64,000 nt of DNA from Geodermatophilus aquaeductus. GTDB taxonomy: Bacteria; Actinomycetota; Actinomycetes; Mycobacteriales; Geodermatophilaceae. Positions 56,364 through 64,000 of the stretch are shown piece after piece; the stretch's first letter is position 1, and each line of letters starts with the position of its first letter. The notes below the pieces were generated by a model, which was given only the letters and a program-made list of their open reading frames with translations, searched no databases and was not told the origin of the DNA. A program made the translations under genes and the position numbers. Location of the stretch: contig NZ_FXTJ01000008.1 of the NCBI RefSeq assembly GCF_900182545.1, positions 180,668-244,667 on the forward strand, in the 5' to 3' direction.

Positions 56364-57526
56364 TACGGCAGGCCGGTGTAGTTCTCCGCCAGCTCGCGGG
56401 CGGCCGCCTCCGAGGTGCACACCCGGCGCAGCTGGGACAGCTGGAGCTCGGCGTCGAAGGGGTCGCCGGTGGTGTGCAGCATCGAGGTCATCCACCAGGA
56501 GAAGTGGGTGGCCCGCCAGACCCGCTGCAGCGCCGTGTCGGAGTACGCGTCGACGAGGTCGGTCTCCTTCTCCTGCAGCAGCCGCACCAGCGCGCGGGAG
56601 AGCAGGACGACGTCGGCGACGGCGAGGTTGAGGCCCTTGGCGCCGGTGGGCGGCACGATGTGCGCGGCGTCGCCGGCGAGGAACAGCCGTCCGCGGCGCA
56701 TCGGGGCGCTGACGAACGAGCGCATCGGCAGGACCGACTTCTCGATCACCGGCCCGGTGCCGATCTCCCACCCCTCGTGCGCGAAGCGGGTGGCCAGGCC
56801 CTCCCAGATGCGGTCGTCGGACCAGTCCTCGATCTTCTCGGCAGGGTCGACCTGCAGGTACAGCCGGGACACGCTCGGCGAGCGCATCGAGTAGAGCGCG
56901 AAGCCGTCGGGGTGCCAGGCGTAGATGAGCTCGTCGGTGGCCGGCGCGGCCTCGGCGAGGATGCCCAGCCACGCGTAGGGGTAGGTGCGCTCCCACAGCT
57001 GCTGGCGGGTGCCCTCGGCGACGACGGCGCGCGAGGGGCCGTGGAAGCCGTCGGTGCCCGCCACGACGTCGCACTCGAGCACCTGCGGCGTGCCGTCGGC
57101 GTCGGTGAAGCGGATCCGCGGGCTGTCGGTGTCGACGTCCTCGATCGCCACGTCGGAGACGTCGAAGTGCAGCGGCGGGCCGCCGGCGAGCTGGGCGGCG
57201 ACGAGGTCCTTGACCACCTCGGTCTGGCCGTAGACCCACACCCGGCGGCCGCACAGCTCGGGGAAGTCCAGCTGGTGCCGCACGCCCGGGTACTGCAGGT
57301 ACACGCCGCGGTGCTCCAGGCCCTCGCGGTGCAGCCGCTCGCCCATCCCGGCCTCGGTGAGGACGTCGACGGTGCCCTGCTCGAGGATGCCGGCGCGGAT
57401 GCGCGCCTCGACGTACTCCCGCGAGCGGTTCTCCACCACCACCGAGTCGATGCCCTGCAGGGCCAGCAGCCGTGACAGCAGCAGGCCGGCCGGGCCGGCG
57501 CCGATGATCCCCACCTGGGTGCGCAT
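56360..57526 (-). CDS. pobA: 4-hydroxybenzoate 3-monooxygenase
   Basis: This 388-residue FAD monooxygenase converts 4-hydroxybenzoate to protocatechuate with NADPH and oxygen. It has VGIIGAGPAGLLLSRLLALQGID, the class-A motif VVAGTDGFHGPSR, and LAGDAAHIVPPTGAKGLNLA. The substrate-site PYAWLGILAEA and the length match PobA. The product is the substrate of the protocatechuate dioxygenase whose gene starts at 63795. An IclR gene and its candidate operator lie upstream. Confidence 0.95.
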   Translation of the reverse strand: MRTQVGIIGAGPAGLLLSRLLALQGIDSVVVENRSREYVEARIRAGILEQGTVDVLTEAGMGERLHREGLEHRGVYLQYPGVRHQLDFPELCGRRVWVYGQTEVVKDLVAAQLAGGPPLHFDVSDVAIEDVDTDSPRIRFTDADGTPQVLECDVVAGTDGFHGPSRAVVAEGTRQQLWERTYPYAWLGILAEAAPATDELIYAWHPDGFALYSMRSPSVSRLYLQVDPAEKIEDWSDDRIWEGLATRFAHEGWEIGTGPVIEKSVLPMRSFVSAPMRRGRLFLAGDAAHIVPPTGAKGLNLAVADVVLLSRALVRLLQEKETDLVDAYSDTALQRVWRATHFSWWMTSMLHTTGDPFDAELQLSQLRRVCTSEAAARELAENYTGLPY

Positions 57527-57571
57527 GCGGCCGAGTGTGACCCCGGCGACGAGCCGGGCGACACCGCGGCC

Positions 57572-57586
57572 TCCCGCTCAGCGGAA
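57572..57586. promoter_or_regulatory. IclR-type site A, upstream of pobA
   Basis: On the minus strand this reads TTCCGCTGAGCGGGA, a near-perfect dyad. It lies 45 bases before the pobA start and overlaps the end of the IclR gene. The same 15-bp pattern occurs at the IclR gene and at pcaH. Confidence 0.6.
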
Positions 57587-58354
57587 GTGTGCCGCCCGGG
57601 CCAGCGCCCGCCCGATGCCGCGGGCGGCGACCTCGAGCACCGGCACCAGCCGCGCGAGGTCGCGCCGGTGGCTGGGGACGACGATGCCCAGCGCCGCCGC
57701 GACGACGGCGCTGCTGCCGCGCTCCACCCGCACCGGCACCGCCACCGACAGCGTGCCCAGCGACATCTCCTCCGCCGTCCGCGCCCACCCGCGGCGGCGC
57801 ACCTCGGTGAGCTCGCGGCGCAGCCGGGCGGGGTCGACGACGGTGTGCCGGGTGGCGCGGGACGGCGCGGCCAGGGCCTCGGCGACGACCTCGTCGGGCG
57901 CGGCGGCCAGCAGCACCTTGCCGACGCCGGTGGCGTGCAGCGGCAGCCGGCTGCCCACCTGGCTGACCACCGGCACCGACTCGCGGCCGGAGATGCGCTC
58001 GACGTAGAGCGCCGACAGCCCGTCGCGGACGGCGAGGTGCACGGTGTCGCGGGTGGCCGTGTGGACGTCGAGCAGGAAGGGGGAGGCCACCTGGCGCAGT
58101 TCCAGCGAGACGGGCGCCAGCAGGCCGAGGTCCCAGAGCCGGCGGCCGATCTCGTAGCGCCCGTCGGCGCGGCGGGCCAGCGCGCCCCAGTCGGTGAGCT
58201 CGGCCAGCAGGCGGTGCGCGGTGGTGAGCGGGGTGCCCGACCGCTCGGCGATCTCGGTGAGGGTGAGGCGGGGCGCGGTCGCGTCGAAGGCGTCGAGGAC
58301 GGCGAGCGCGCGCGAGGTCACCGATCGTCCCCGCTGCGTCGCGCCTCCCGCCAC
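57578..58354 (-). CDS. IclR-family regulator (PobR/PcaR-like)
   Basis: This 258-residue regulator has an N-terminal winged helix, SRALAVLDAFDATAPRLTLTEIAERSGTPLTTAHRLLAELTD, and an effector domain with ATRDTVHLAVRDGLSALYVERI, LHATGVGKVLLAA and AAALGIVVPSH. IclR proteins control protocatechuate and 4-hydroxybenzoate genes in many bacteria. It lies next to pobA, so an aromatic acid is the likely effector. GTG 58354 is used; GTG 58321, 11 codons later, is possible. Confidence 0.88.
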   Translation of the reverse strand: MAGGATQRGRSVTSRALAVLDAFDATAPRLTLTEIAERSGTPLTTAHRLLAELTDWGALARRADGRYEIGRRLWDLGLLAPVSLELRQVASPFLLDVHTATRDTVHLAVRDGLSALYVERISGRESVPVVSQVGSRLPLHATGVGKVLLAAAPDEVVAEALAAPSRATRHTVVDPARLRRELTEVRRRGWARTAEEMSLGTLSVAVPVRVERGSSAVVAAALGIVVPSHRRDLARLVPVLEVAARGIGRALARAAHFR

Positions 58355-58364
58355 GTGCGCAGTC

Positions 58365-58379
58365 TCCCACCCAGCGGAA
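58365..58379. promoter_or_regulatory. IclR-type site B, at the regulator promoter
   Basis: On the minus strand this reads TTCCGCTGGGTGGGA, 10 bases before the IclR start at 58354. It lies between the divergent IclR and acetoacetate-decarboxylase-like genes, so autoregulation or control of both is possible. Confidence 0.55.
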
Positions 58380-58453
58380 GCGCCCGGGACCTCGGACCCT
58401 GCCGCCGCCGGCGCCGGGCCGATGCACTGGACGCCGACCCGGAGGGGGAGCCG

Positions 58454-59299
58454 ATGACCGAGCCCGTGCGGCTGCCGCTGGCCTACCACGACACGGCGGT
58501 CGCCTGCTCCTACCACCTGGCCTCCGCCGACGCGGTGGCCGAGCTGCTGCCCCGCTCCGGCGGGCGCCCCCTGCTCCGCCCGCTGCACGCCCCCGGCGGC
58601 CGCACCCTGGTGGCGGTGCACGCCCTCCGGCACCGCACCGTCACCTGGACCGACACCGACGGCGGCACGCACCGGCTGGCGCCCTACGGCGAGGTCGGGG
58701 TGACGGCCGGGGTGTTCGCCGGCCCGGCCGCCCGCCGCGGCGCCCGGCCGGCCACCGGCGGCTTCGTCCTGCAGTTGCCGGTGACCTCCCGGGAGGCCCG
58801 CGACCTCGGCCGCGACGAGTGGGGGCTGCCCAAGTGGCTGGCCGACATGGACTTCCTCGACGTCCCCGGTAGCCAGTGCGTGCGGCTGGGCGAGGCCGGC
58901 GCCGACGTGCTCGTCCACACCGTGCGGGCCGGCGGCCCGGCCCTGCGCGGCACCCGGTCGCGCCGGCTGTGGTCGGTCCGCGGCGGGCGGCTGCTGGAGA
59001 CGACGACCCCGGTGCTGGCCCGGTGGCAGGCGCACCCCGGCCCCGGCGGCGCCGAACTCGTCCTCGGGGAGCACCCGGTGGCCGATGCGCTGCGCGACCT
59101 CGACCTGTCCCCGGTGCCGCTGGCCGCCTTCCGCGCCGTCGAGCACCGCAGCACGCTGCCCGCCGGCCGGTCGCTGGGGGACGCCGACGCCGCGCCCGGC
59201 ATCGTCCACCCCGGACGGGACGCGGGGTTCGGGCGGTTCACCGTGGCGCACCCGGGGACGGCGCCGATGTCGCAGTACCCGGAGGCGGCCGCCGCGTGA
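58454..59299 (+). CDS. Acetoacetate-decarboxylase-like (ADC-fold) protein
   Basis: This 281-residue protein resembles the acetoacetate decarboxylase family. It has LAYHDTAVACSYHLASADAVAELLP, TWTDTDGGTHRLAPYGEVGVTAGVFAG and REARDLGRDEWGLPKWLADMDFLDVPG, the last of which includes the usual Glu-Trp-Gly-x-Pro-Lys segment with a Lys. The N-terminus is divergent. Members include decarboxylases and enol-lyase-like enzymes. The GGAGGGGGAG site supports the ATG. It may act on a ring-cleavage product here; that is a guess. Confidence 0.75.
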   Translation: MTEPVRLPLAYHDTAVACSYHLASADAVAELLPRSGGRPLLRPLHAPGGRTLVAVHALRHRTVTWTDTDGGTHRLAPYGEVGVTAGVFAGPAARRGARPATGGFVLQLPVTSREARDLGRDEWGLPKWLADMDFLDVPGSQCVRLGEAGADVLVHTVRAGGPALRGTRSRRLWSVRGGRLLETTTPVLARWQAHPGPGGAELVLGEHPVADALRDLDLSPVPLAAFRAVEHRSTLPAGRSLGDADAAPGIVHPGRDAGFGRFTVAHPGTAPMSQYPEAAAA

Positions 59300-61855
59300 T
59301 CAGGCGGGCCCGGCCAGCGCCTCGTCCAGCGCCGCCCAGGGCCCGAGCGCCGCGCCCGCCGCCCGCGCCCGCCGCTCCTCGTCCTCGCCGAGCGCGGCCC
59401 GCAGCGCCTCCCGCAGCCGGTCGACCAGCGCCTGCTGCGGGGACCAGCGCGCCACCCCGAGGCCGGCGCGGGCGGCGTCGGCGGCGCCGCAGAACCGGGC
59501 GGCCGCGGCGTCGCGGCCCTCGGCGAGCGCCAGTGCGGCGAGCGCCTCGAGGCAGGAGGCCACGCCCTCCAGGTCGCGGGTGCGCCGGTGCAGGGCCGCG
59601 GCCTCCTCCAGCCGGGCACGTGCCCGCGGCAGGTCGCCGGCCAGCAGCGCGGCGAGGCCGAGGGAGTCGGTGAGCAGCGCGGCCAGCTGGTCGTCGGCAG
59701 CCGCGACGGCGAGGTCGAGCGCCTCGCCCGCGACCCGCTCGGCGGCGTCGAGGTCGCCGCCGGCCAGCGCCACCGCCGTGCGCAGCATCCCGTTGAACGC
59801 GACCGACCAGCCGTCCCCGCTGCGGCGCAGGTGCGCCAGGCCCTCGTCGAGCAGCGGGGCGACGTCGGGGTCGCCCGGCGTCAGGGTCATCGCGCGCGCA
59901 CCGAGGCCGTGGCCGAGCAGCCAGGCGTCGTCGCGCTCCCGGGCGTCGTCGACGACACCGTCGAGCAGGGGGACGGCGAGGGCGGGGGAGCCGAGGGCGA
60001 TCCGCAGCGAGGCCCGGGCCCAGGCCAGCCGGCCGGACAGCTCGGGGGGCAGCGCCGCGGCCGACGGCAGCTCCGCGGTCTGCTCGGCGAGGCCGGCCAT
60101 CTCCGGCAGCAGGCCGCGCGCCCACCACCAGCGGACCAGCGGCGCGGTCAGCCGCACCGCCAGCTCGGCGCGGTCGGTGGCCACCGCCCAGCGCAGCGCG
60201 GCCCGCAGGTCGGCGGTCTCGGCGTCCAGGCGGGCCCGCCACAGCCGGGCCGCCGGGCCGGCCAGCCCGGCCCCGGCCTCGGCGCCCAGCCCGGCCAGGT
60301 GCTGAGCCCAGCGGGTGCGGGTCGCCTCCTCCTCGCCGCGCTCCCGCAGCCGCTCGGCGGCGAACGCGCGCACCAGCTCGAGCATCCGGAAGCGCGGCTC
60401 GCCGTCACCGGTGTCGGTGGGGGACACCAGGCTGTGCCCGACCAGCGCCGACAGGGTCTCCAGGACGTCGAGGTCCCCGCCGTCGGCACCCACGGCCTCG
60501 GCGGTGTCCAGCGTGCAGCCGTCGGCACACACGGACAGCCGGGCCAGCAGCGCCCGGCCGCGCTCGTCGAGCAGGTCGTGGCTCCAGGCGATCGTGGTCC
60601 GCAGCGTGCGCTGGCGGTCGGGGACGTCGACGTCGGGGTCGCCGAGGTCGAGCGCGCGGTCGAGGCGGGCCAGCAGCAGCCGCGGCGGCAGCGTGCGCAC
60701 GCGGGCAGCGGCCAGTTCCACCGCCAGCGGCAGGCCGTCGAGCCGGCGGACCACCTCGGCCACCGGGCCGGTGGTGGCGTCGGTGAGCCGGAAGGACGGG
60801 TCGGCCTGCTGGGCGCGGGCCACGAACAGCTGCACCGCGGGGGCGGCCGCGGCACCGTCCCCGCCGGGGTCCGGCGTCCCGAGCGGCTCGATGGGCACGT
60901 CGTGCTCGCCGCGCAGCCGCAGCACGGTGCGGCTGGTCACCAGCAGCTGGGTCCGCGGGCAGCGGGCCAGCAGGACCGCCAGGTCCGGCGCCGCCGCGGC
61001 CACCTGCTCGAGGTTGTCGACGACGACCAGTGCCGAGCGGCCGGCCAGCCGGTCGGCGACCTGCTCGAGCAGCGGACGGCTGCCCTCGGGGGAGACGCCG
61101 ACCGCCTCGGCGACGGCGACGGGGACGTCGGCCGGGTCGCGGACGGCGGCGAGGTCGACGAACCACGTCCCGTCCCGGTCCGGCTGCACCGCCGCGGCCG
61201 CGGCCAGCGCCAGCCGGGTCTTGCCGATGCCGCCGGGGCCGGTGAGCACGACCAGCCGCACGGCCGGGTCGCGCAGCAGGCGGGTGACGGTGGCCAGCTC
61301 CGCGGTGCGGTCGACCATCGGGGTGGGCGGCGTCGGCAGCCAGCCGGCCGCCAGCCCGGGCGGCGCCGCGGCCGTCCGGGCGAAACGCTCGCTGAGCAGC
61401 ACGGCGAGGTCGTCGGCGACCCGCTCGGCGAGCTCGTCCGGGTCGCGGTACGGCGTCGTGGACACCCCGCCCTCGGCCTGCACCCGCTCCAGCAGCCGGG
61501 CCAGCCGCGGCTCCCGGTCGGGGGCGGGGGTGCGGACGTAGAGCAGCCGCGGCATGCCCGCGGACAGGTCGATCTCGTCCTCCAGCCCCGACACGTCCAT
61601 GTCCGGGCCGACCCAGCCGTAGCGGTCGCCGTAGATCCCGACGAAGACCTCGCTCTGCGCCAGGTAGGCGCGGTAGAGGTCCCGCGGCGGGTGCGGGCGC
61701 GCGCCGAGCTCGAACATCACCGGGGTCAGCCGCAGCCGGGCGACCGCGTCGCGGACCGCGCGGCGCTCGGCGGCCAGCTCCTCCAGCGTCGAGGAGACGA
61801 AGACCCGCAGGCGCCGGTCCGGCGTCGCGATGGCCGCCGCCGCCGGTGCGGTCAC
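59300..61855 (-). CDS. DUF4062-STAND ATPase with helical-repeat C-terminus
   Basis: This is an 851-residue protein. Residues 14-100 form a DUF4062 domain (LRVFVSSTLEELAAERRAV, VFVGIYGDRYGWVGPDMDVSG). A NB-ARC/STAND ATPase follows: the P-loop GPGGIGKT at 206-213, VVVDNLEQV as Walker B, LLVTSRTVLRLRGE and LDGLPLAVELAAAR. The last 400 residues are Ala/Leu/Arg-rich helical repeats, and no DNA-binding domain is visible. GTG 61855 follows GGGAGG by 5 bases. Such ATPases sense a ligand and oligomerise. It is divergent from a thioredoxin-reductase-like gene. Confidence 0.85.
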   Translation of the reverse strand: MTAPAAAAIATPDRRLRVFVSSTLEELAAERRAVRDAVARLRLTPVMFELGARPHPPRDLYRAYLAQSEVFVGIYGDRYGWVGPDMDVSGLEDEIDLSAGMPRLLYVRTPAPDREPRLARLLERVQAEGGVSTTPYRDPDELAERVADDLAVLLSERFARTAAAPPGLAAGWLPTPPTPMVDRTAELATVTRLLRDPAVRLVVLTGPGGIGKTRLALAAAAAVQPDRDGTWFVDLAAVRDPADVPVAVAEAVGVSPEGSRPLLEQVADRLAGRSALVVVDNLEQVAAAAPDLAVLLARCPRTQLLVTSRTVLRLRGEHDVPIEPLGTPDPGGDGAAAAPAVQLFVARAQQADPSFRLTDATTGPVAEVVRRLDGLPLAVELAAARVRTLPPRLLLARLDRALDLGDPDVDVPDRQRTLRTTIAWSHDLLDERGRALLARLSVCADGCTLDTAEAVGADGGDLDVLETLSALVGHSLVSPTDTGDGEPRFRMLELVRAFAAERLRERGEEEATRTRWAQHLAGLGAEAGAGLAGPAARLWRARLDAETADLRAALRWAVATDRAELAVRLTAPLVRWWWARGLLPEMAGLAEQTAELPSAAALPPELSGRLAWARASLRIALGSPALAVPLLDGVVDDARERDDAWLLGHGLGARAMTLTPGDPDVAPLLDEGLAHLRRSGDGWSVAFNGMLRTAVALAGGDLDAAERVAGEALDLAVAAADDQLAALLTDSLGLAALLAGDLPRARARLEEAAALHRRTRDLEGVASCLEALAALALAEGRDAAAARFCGAADAARAGLGVARWSPQQALVDRLREALRAALGEDEERRARAAGAALGPWAALDEALAGPA

Positions 61856-62009
61856 GTGCACCTCCCGCCCCGCCGACGGGCGCACCGCCCGTCGGGGTCG
61901 CCGACGAGCGGAGTCTAGGGACGGCGGCGGCGTCCCGTAACCCGGTGACAGCGCCCGGCGGCGGTGGTTGCATGGCGCCGTACGGGGACGCAGGCACCTG
62001 GAGACCGTC

Positions 62010-63725
62010 GTGCACCACGCCCAGGACCAGCCCGCGAGCGGCACCGCCCTGGTCGTGGTCGCCCGGGACGACGGCATGCGCACCACCACCGTCACCGAGC
62101 TCGAGCGCCGCTACGGCAGCGACTACCGCATCGTGCCCGGCGCCGGTCCCGGCGAGGTCGAGGCGGCGCTGTCGGCCGCGGGCGACCCCCTCGTCGCCGT
62201 CCTGCTCGGCGGGCTGGGGGAGGGCGACCCCGACGGGCTCGACGTGCTGCGCACCTGCCACTCGGCGCACCCCGGCGCGGTGGCGGTGGCGCTGATCCGG
62301 TGGGGGGACTTCGGCACGGCCCGGCCGATCTTCGAGGCGATCACCGTCGGCCAGCTCGACCGCTGGGTGTACGCGCCGCAGGGCCGCGCCGACGAGGAGT
62401 TCCACCGGTCGGTCACCGAGGTGCTCGACGAGTGGTCCTCCCGCCAGGACGGCGGGTTCGAGGCGGTGCGCATCGTCGGCGACCGCTGGGACCCGCACGC
62501 CCAGCACCTGCGCGACCAGCTGACCCGCAACCGCATCCCGCTGGGCTTCTACGAGGCCGGCTCGCCCGGCGGCCAGGGGCTGCTGGCCGACCTGGGCCTC
62601 GAGCGGCCCCGGCTGCCGGTGGTCGTGGTCCGCTTCAAGCCCGAGCAGACCGTGCTGCAGGCGCCCTCGGACCTCGAGGTGGCCGAGGCGTTCGGCCTGT
62701 TCGACCCGCTGGACCCCGACGCCGTGCACGACGTCGTCGTCGTGGGCGCCGGGCCGGCGGGACTGGGCGCCAGCGTCTACGCCGCCTCCGAGGGCCTGGA
62801 CACGCTGCAGGTGGAGTGCGAGGCGGTGGGCGGGCAGGCCGGCACCAGCTCGCTGATCCGCAACTACCTCGGGTTCCCCACCGGCGTCAGCGGCAGCCGC
62901 CTGGCGTTCTCGGCCTACCAGCAGGCATGGGCGTTCGGCACCCGCTTCTCCTTCATGCGCACCGCCTCGTCGCTCCGTACCGAGGACGGCGTGCACCGGG
63001 TCTCCCTCGGCGACGGCTCGGTGGTGCAGGCGCGCACGGTGGTCGTGGCCACCGGCGCGGCCTGGCGGCGGATCGGCGTGCCGGAGCTGGAGTCCTTCAC
63101 CGGCCGCGGCGTCTTCTACGGCGCGGCGGTCAGCGAGGCGCCGGCGATGGCCGGACGGCACGTGTTCGTCGTCGGCGGCGGCAACTCCGCCGGGCAGGCG
63201 GCGGTGTACCTCTCCCGCTACGCCGAGAAGGTGACGCTGCTGGTCCGCCGGCCGTCGCTGACGGAGACGATGTCGGACTACCTCATCCGCGAGCTCGTCG
63301 CGCTGCCGCGGGTGGAGATCCGGTACCGCGTGCAGGTGGCCGGCGGCGGTGGCAGCGACGTCCTGGAGACTGTCGTCCTGCGCGACCTCGACACCGGCGC
63401 GGAGACCGAGGAGCCGGGGATGCTCTTCGTGATGATCGGCAGCGAGCCGCGCACCGACTGGCTCGCCGGGACGCTGGCCCGCGACCGGTGGGGCTTCCTG
63501 CTCACCGGGGCCGCGCTCACCGGCGGTGCCGACGGCGACGTCGTCGGGCCGGCGTGGCCGCTGGAGCGGGCGCCGGCGCTGCTGGAGACGTCGACGCCGG
63601 GGGTGTTCGCGGCCGGCGACGTGCGCCAGGGGTCGGTCAAGCGGGTGGCCTCGGCGGTGGGGGAGGGCGCGCTGGCGGTGACGCTGGTGCACGCGCACCT
63701 GGCCTCGCTCGCCGCTGCCCGGTGA
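62010..63725 (+). CDS. Fused receiver-like/thioredoxin-reductase-like flavoprotein
   Basis: This 571-residue protein has an N-terminal receiver-like domain (about 12-125) that lacks a clear phospho-Asp, a glutaredoxin-like middle part (150-210; VRIVGDRWDPHAQHLRDQL) and a thioredoxin-reductase-type flavoprotein domain with GAGPAG at 246-251 and GGGNSAGQ at 389-396. The redox CxxC of real thioredoxin reductases is missing; the equivalent segment reads FYGAAVSEAPAM. It fits the family annotated as fused response regulator/thioredoxin-disulfide reductase. GTG 62010 follows GGAG. The electron acceptor is unknown. Confidence 0.85.
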   Translation: MHHAQDQPASGTALVVVARDDGMRTTTVTELERRYGSDYRIVPGAGPGEVEAALSAAGDPLVAVLLGGLGEGDPDGLDVLRTCHSAHPGAVAVALIRWGDFGTARPIFEAITVGQLDRWVYAPQGRADEEFHRSVTEVLDEWSSRQDGGFEAVRIVGDRWDPHAQHLRDQLTRNRIPLGFYEAGSPGGQGLLADLGLERPRLPVVVVRFKPEQTVLQAPSDLEVAEAFGLFDPLDPDAVHDVVVVGAGPAGLGASVYAASEGLDTLQVECEAVGGQAGTSSLIRNYLGFPTGVSGSRLAFSAYQQAWAFGTRFSFMRTASSLRTEDGVHRVSLGDGSVVQARTVVVATGAAWRRIGVPELESFTGRGVFYGAAVSEAPAMAGRHVFVVGGGNSAGQAAVYLSRYAEKVTLLVRRPSLTETMSDYLIRELVALPRVEIRYRVQVAGGGGSDVLETVVLRDLDTGAETEEPGMLFVMIGSEPRTDWLAGTLARDRWGFLLTGAALTGGADGDVVGPAWPLERAPALLETSTPGVFAAGDVRQGSVKRVASAVGEGALAVTLVHAHLASLAAAR

Positions 63726-63734
63726 CCGGGGCCC

Positions 63735-63749
63735 TTCCGTCCAGCGGGA
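63735..63749. promoter_or_regulatory. IclR-type site C, upstream of pcaH
   Basis: TTCCGTCCAGCGGGA matches sites A and B (consensus TTCCGYYNRGYGGGA). It ends 8 bases before the -35 box of the pcaH promoter, the place expected for an activator. Confidence 0.6.
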
Positions 63750-63757
63750 CCGCCGGC

Positions 63758-63787
63758 TTGGGGCGGGTCGCCGGGCGGCCGTAGCTT
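63758..63787 (+). promoter_or_regulatory. Promoter of pcaH, probably leaderless
   Basis: TTGGGG (63758-63763) and TAGCTT (63782-63787) are separated by 18 bases. The predicted start falls at or next to the ATG at 63795, and there is no ribosome-binding site. Confidence 0.5.
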
Positions 63788-63794
63788 CGCGGGT

Positions 63795-64000
63795 ATGACC
63801 GGGACCACTCCTGCGCCGTCCGTGCCGGGTCTGCGCCTGCCGCGCTATCTGCGGGAGGAGGCCGCCGCCCGCACCCCGGTGGGGTTCGCCGAGTACCGGA
63901 GCACGGCGTTGCGGGCGCCGCTGCGCACGCCGGTGGACCTGCCGCACCGGCTGACGGAGGTGACCGGGCCGGTGCTGGGGGAGGACCGGGTGCTGCCCAC
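63795..64000 (+). CDS. pcaH: Protocatechuate 3,4-dioxygenase beta subunit (partial)
   Basis: Only the first 68 residues are in the window. They carry PVGFAEYRSTALRAPLRTPVDL followed by PHRLTEVTGPVLGEDRVLP, which closely matches the N-terminal region of PcaH (the YRSTxLRAPxRP and TGPVxG landmarks). The enzyme cleaves the ring of protocatechuate, the product of PobA, in the beta-ketoadipate pathway. The rest of the gene and probably pcaG and later genes lie beyond 64000. Confidence 0.85.
   Translation, partial: MTGTTPAPSVPGLRLPRYLREEAAARTPVGFAEYRSTALRAPLRTPVDLPHRLTEVTGPVLGEDRVLP

Overview
The window is very GC-rich, with GTG starts, short GTGA/ATGA overlaps between genes and almost no non-coding space. 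This is typical of an actinobacterium. The gene set (mycofactocin-coupled dehydrogenase, KorAB, an F420-type LLM enzyme, a c-di-AMP riboswitch before a lytic-transglycosylase-like gene, an EthR/EthA-like pair, an IclR-controlled protocatechuate branch) fits a soil or rock actinobacterium such as Geodermatophilaceae. That family call is an inference; no rRNA or marker tree is available here.

Positions 1-18200 look like one large catabolic island for an unknown organic acid, cyclic or ether-like substrate. It holds two acyl-CoA ligases, an enoyl-CoA hydratase, a paired MaoC-type hydratase, a hotdog thioesterase, three NTF2-fold proteins, an EthD protein, an SRPBCC protein, an LLM oxidoreductase, two cytochromes P450 with a 3Fe-4S ferredoxin and its reductase, a mycofactocin-type SDR, an MFS exporter or importer, and a 2-oxoacid:ferredoxin oxidoreductase (korAB). 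A nearly identical 18-bp element sits at three of its promoters, which suggests one local regulon.

From 18200 to 24340 there is an MFS transporter, a gluconate kinase and permease operon ending in a strong terminator, and a glutamate-synthase-like flavoprotein. From 24356 to 27507 come a small zinc-ribbon protein, an FMN reductase/LLM monooxygenase pair with a MarR-like palindrome, and a DivIVA-like coiled-coil protein. Positions 27508-28996 hold a c-di-AMP (ydaO-type) riboswitch and the secreted cell-wall protein it probably controls. Positions 29004-32774 hold a methyltransferase, an EthR-like TetR regulator, a perfect palindrome, a Baeyer-Villiger-type monooxygenase and an SDR.

Positions 32851-45687 are mostly housekeeping: M18 aminopeptidase, long-form argininosuccinate synthase, an arginase-family enzyme, a VOC protein, a pentapeptide-repeat protein, the proton-translocating transhydrogenase pntAB, and a c-di-GMP GGDEF-EAL protein coupled to an HDOD protein. 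Positions 45758-50000 hold a paired acyl-CoA dehydrogenase operon and a secreted carboxylesterase. Then come an MFS transporter, a DUF3616 protein, a TFIIB-type zinc-finger protein, a 17-copy perfect 15-bp minisatellite, RNase Z and a mannitol-dehydrogenase-family enzyme.

The right end (56360-64000) is an aromatic branch: pobA (4-hydroxybenzoate to protocatechuate), an IclR regulator, an acetoacetate-decarboxylase-like protein, and the start of pcaH (protocatechuate 3,4-dioxygenase). A shared 15-bp dyad at all three control regions ties these together. Between them lie a divergent DUF4062-STAND ATPase and a fused receiver/thioredoxin-reductase-like flavoprotein whose function is unclear. No tRNA, rRNA, CRISPR, transposase or prophage gene was seen.
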